This document shows, piece by piece, positions 60,966 through 64,000 of a stretch of DNA of 64,000 nt; positions within the stretch are counted from its first letter, which is position 1; each line of letters begins with the position of its first letter. Location: positions 5,905,001-5,969,000 of the forward strand of contig NC_060113.1 of NCBI RefSeq assembly GCF_021155765.1, in the 5' to 3' direction. This DNA comes from Diprion similis (lineage: Eukaryota; Arthropoda; Insecta; Hymenoptera; Diprionidae). The notes below the pieces were generated by a model. The model ran no database searches. It was not told the DNA's origin and saw only the letters and a list, made by a program, of their open reading frames with translations. The translations under genes and the position numbers were made by a program.

Positions 60966-61536
60966 AACAAACCGACGTGTTTCGCAAACACAGCTGTACA
61001 AATCAGGGCTGTAACAAATAACCCATTTATTTACTCAAGACGATTAAGGTGTTTCAAAGTCACGTTGTACGCCTCGAAAACGTGGCGAGCCTAAGCTTCT
61101 ATACCGTTCGAGCGATCGGTACGAAACTTGGGCAATTGATGCTTTATTTTGGCAAAAAGTGCAGCGATATTTGACTTTTTGAAAAATTTGACATTCTATC
61201 GGATAGTTCGATCCATTTAGTGCAACTGAGAAAATTTATCCAATTTCGGTGAGTGATAACTGATCTATAAATTTTTTTCCAAATTTTGAAAAACTCAATA
61301 TTTGCTCCACCTTTTGGCAAATTATGGCGTCAATCGCCCAAGTTTCATCATGATCGCTTGAGCGATGTAGAAGTCTTGGCTCGCCGCGTTTTCGAGGTGT
61401 ACAGCGTGGCCTTATAAGCACCTTAACCTTGATGATTTCAATTCAATGTTCATACTTCAACAAGTCGACGTGTTTGCAAACAAACCTGTACAAATTAGGA
61501 CTGTACAAATTAATCAGTTTATCCGCCCAAGACGAT
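60966..61536 (+). repeat. Direct duplication flanking a foldback element
   Basis: About 80 bp at 60966-61045 and at 61458-61536 are diverged direct copies: both carry CGACGTGTTT, GCAAACA, CTGTACAAAT, then CAAGACGATT at the end. The foldback element at 61044-61426 lies between them, starting exactly at the end of the first copy. Confidence 0.7.
61044..61426. mobile_element. Long-arm foldback element bounded by TTAA
   Basis: An imperfect inverted repeat of roughly 170-180 bp per arm. Left blocks GGTGTTT, TGTACGCCTCGAAAACG, GGCGAGCC, AGCGATC and GAAACTTGGGC reappear complemented on the right. The ends read TTAAGGTG (61044-61051) and CACCTTAA (61419-61426), so TTAA borders both sides, as for piggyBac-type target duplications, although the TIR start GGTG is not the classic CCY. 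No coding capacity was seen; non-autonomous element. Confidence 0.65.
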
Positions 61537-61539
61537 TGA

Positions 61540-63564
61540 TATTCTGTTAATCACAGCGTTCAATAGTTGAACGTCTAGTCGATTAAGGAGATACTTACCT
61601 CTAAAAAAAAACTTTTTCATACTGGTGATAAGAATTTGAAAAATGTGTGTATACACTATTATTTATGAGGAAACATCTTCATACTCGATTATCCACGAAT
61701 TACGAACCGTTTAATAGACAAAACTATTGTTTGTTACCTATAAATAGAAATTTATAAATGGGAATTTTACTGTAAGCGTTCACTAAATTTCACATATCTG
61801 CATTATCTTTTCTGGCAACTAATTAATTTCTAAGATTTCAATATAAGGAACATACACCATTGGTCATAAAAATTATGATATTGGCTAATGGTTTTTTCGA
61901 GAATACGTGGGAGACATGTTTTTCTGTATTTGAAGAATAGTAAAGTGATCTGGATAATCAGAAGGTCTATTTTCTTTACCCATTATCCGTGGAAAAGCCA
62001 ACAAAAAGAGTATAAAAAATGTGTCACTCGGAAATGAATTGGAATAAAGTAAGATGCTTGCCAAATTCAGTTTGATGTATCGATTATAGAAATTCTCACG
62101 TAACAGCACAGTAGATTTGTACACACGTTTATTACTATCAGATATTACTGATTTTATTCTCATCGAAAATATATTAAACTAAATTCAAGAATACTTTCTT
62201 CCATTCCATATTCAAATGACAAATTTCAAAATGTAACTGTTGTGATTTTTTCGTGGATACGAAAAACGCCCCGCTTCACTGTCCCCATCACGTTATTAAT
62301 CGTTGAAATGTGGGGGAAATGTTGGCAAAATATTTTTGAAGTTTTTTTTTTTCTATTGTTATAACTTTTATCGTTGACCATGGTGCTTTATGGCATATCG
62401 AAATTTTGAAAATCGATGCACTCTTACGAAAATCAACACAAACATCTCAAATTTGGTAGATGCGTTCAGTAAACAAATTTTAAGTAATGACCTTTGAATT
62501 TTTTTCGAATTCAAACTTTTGAGTAAAACATTTTCTCATCTCGTTTACTAGTATAAAATAGTGTAGGCATTTTTTTTTTTTTTTTTTACGAATTTTCAGC
62601 ACCTATGCGAAAAAAGTTTTTTTCCAGAAGTGAGTATTCTCCTAATTGGGTGACTAGTCACGATGCCGAATATCAACTCTTTCGATGTCCTAGCACGTCA
62701 GTTTGTGATTAATTTCGTTAGTAAGATCAAACTATTTGTATTAAAACTTGGGAATCGAGTATAATTGCTCAATCAACGTGTCGAAAATTTTCGTAAGTTA
62801 ATTTTTGTACAAAGTAAAGTTGGACTGGATTTTAATAACGTTTGAAAAGAGAGGAAGAGAGGGAAGAAGCGAGAAAGAGAAAGAAGACACAGCTATTGTT
62901 ATTTAAAGACAATTATTGTTGATGTGTTTTTAAATAAAATTCGATTATCTCCTCGGGTGATTCTTGGGAATAATCTTCGAATTGATTCCCTTGTTACATA
63001 ACGTACTATTAATATTGATACACGAACCAAATTCTTGATAATTTTTTTCGAAATGTGTGCGGACAATAAAATTTAACGAATTTGATACTTTTTCACATCG
63101 CTACATTTGAAATCACGAATTTCCTAATACGCACACTGAGACATAAAATTTTGCATCAACGAATTAATTCCAATTTTTTTAGATTATTAAGATTCCACTG
63201 TTAGTTTCATTGTCATTGTTAAAATGTAAAGGTTGCGGATATGGTGGAAGGTTTCTTTCAACTACACCACACTGTATATTTTATATATATGATTATTATA
63301 CTTTATTTTAATATTAGATTTAGTAACAACGTAACATATGGCTTACCTGTTTGCCATGCGCAGCTTCGTACGAGAGTGACTCGATTTTGCGGTCACCTCT
63401 TCGTATCGCTGTAACGCTCATAAAAACGTGGTAATATCTAAACGTAACACAGCACTCATAGATAATCCAACAGGTACGGATTTAGACTTATTTCAACAGT
63501 CACGATTTGTGATATTTTTGCGTAGTTAAAAAATGTCCACTGTTGTAACTATGACATTTCATTT
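61540..63564. other. Intergenic, nothing recognised
   Basis: AT-rich with T homopolymers (e.g. about 62571-62587) and a purine-rich patch at about 62848-62885. Frame 61885-62163 (minus) has no family features. A GMC 5'UTR exon could lie here, but no convincing donor was found. Confidence 0.4.
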
Positions 63565-63652
63565 CATTTCATAGTTTCACATAAAGATTCATTTCTTATG
63601 ATTATATACATGTATAATTATATAATGAATCTTTATGTGAAACTATGAAATG
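63565..63652. repeat. Perfect 29-bp inverted repeat with 30-nt loop
   Basis: CATTTCATAGTTTCACATAA...TTCATT at 63565-63593 is the exact reverse complement of 63624-63652. The loop is itself partly self-complementary around TATACATGTATA. The result is an almost uninterrupted 88-nt hairpin on either strand. Could be a precursor-miRNA-like transcript, a cruciform, or a very young foldback insertion. Confidence 0.9.
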
Positions 63653-63786
63653 GGAAACCGTCGATTCTACTGGTGTGATCACGACGTTCGCTTTGCTTGG
63701 GCGGCAAAGATAAAGACTCATTTCATATATTTTATATTTATATTATATTTTTTACATATCATGATAGTGAAACCGCCTTCCGTCAG

Positions 63787-63787
<1 letters not shown>

Positions 63788-63817
<30 letters not shown>
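63788..63817. repeat. (AT)n microsatellite
   Basis: Pure TA/AT dinucleotide run of 30 nt. Confidence 0.97.
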
Positions 63818-63819
<2 letters not shown>

Positions 63820-64000
63820 GAAAATGCAAAACTAAGTTTTTGTTTGTCCTGGAATAGAAATAATGAAAAAGGTAATCCTCTTACAGGGTAGGAAACATTT
63901 GGGTCAGCCAACAAAAACACCCCTCGATAATTAAAAGTTAGAAAGAAAAAGAAGTAATAGTTTACTGATCATTAAATAAATCTTTACGGCGTGGGCATTG

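Overview
The window is nuclear DNA from an insect, AT-rich and intron-rich. Six conserved animal genes could be rebuilt exon by exon with GT-AG junctions and continuous frames. Gene content and the many small foldback elements fit Hymenoptera best, but the order cannot be fixed from sequence alone.

Layout, left to right. RpL27 (+, 143-1699) is tail-to-tail with dynactin p50/dynamitin (-, 2559-5096). Inositol hexakisphosphate kinase (+, 6993-20352) has very long introns. Hip1/Hip1R (-, 22823-29239, 17 exons) follows, tail-to-tail with the kinase. From about 30.8 to 38.2 kb no conserved protein is visible. This stretch holds a textbook TATA/Inr/DPE promoter with spliceable, apparently noncoding exons, a second TATA promoter, and a 47-copy array of a 26-bp unit. 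Then come Ssrp1 (+, 38823-43426, FACT complex), an intronless secreted lipase (+, 46282-47316), a receptor tyrosine kinase of the PDGFR/VEGFR/Torso group (-, 48479-56201) and a GMC-family oxidoreductase (-, 57907-60763). The last 3 kb are intergenic, with foldback elements and a near-perfect hairpin.

The best candidate for something undescribed is the array at 34861-36075. Read on the + strand, nearly every unit is a complete U2-type 3' splice site: a CTAAT/CTAAC branch-point motif, a pyrimidine tract and TTTCAG, with no 5' splice sites between units. It lies on the same strand as, and downstream of, two predicted promoters. In the central part every third unit has lost the AG, and a 9-unit (234-bp) higher-order repeat is visible. 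If transcribed, the RNA would be an array of 3' splice-site decoys able to bind SF1, U2AF or PTB. This resembles in logic Drosophila hsr-omega or mammalian PNCTR, but the sequence is unrelated. Transcription is not shown by the sequence.

Two introns, one in IP6K and one in Hip1, carry perfect U12-type signals (GTATCCTT donor, TTCCTTRAC branch point) and should be spliced by the minor spliceosome.
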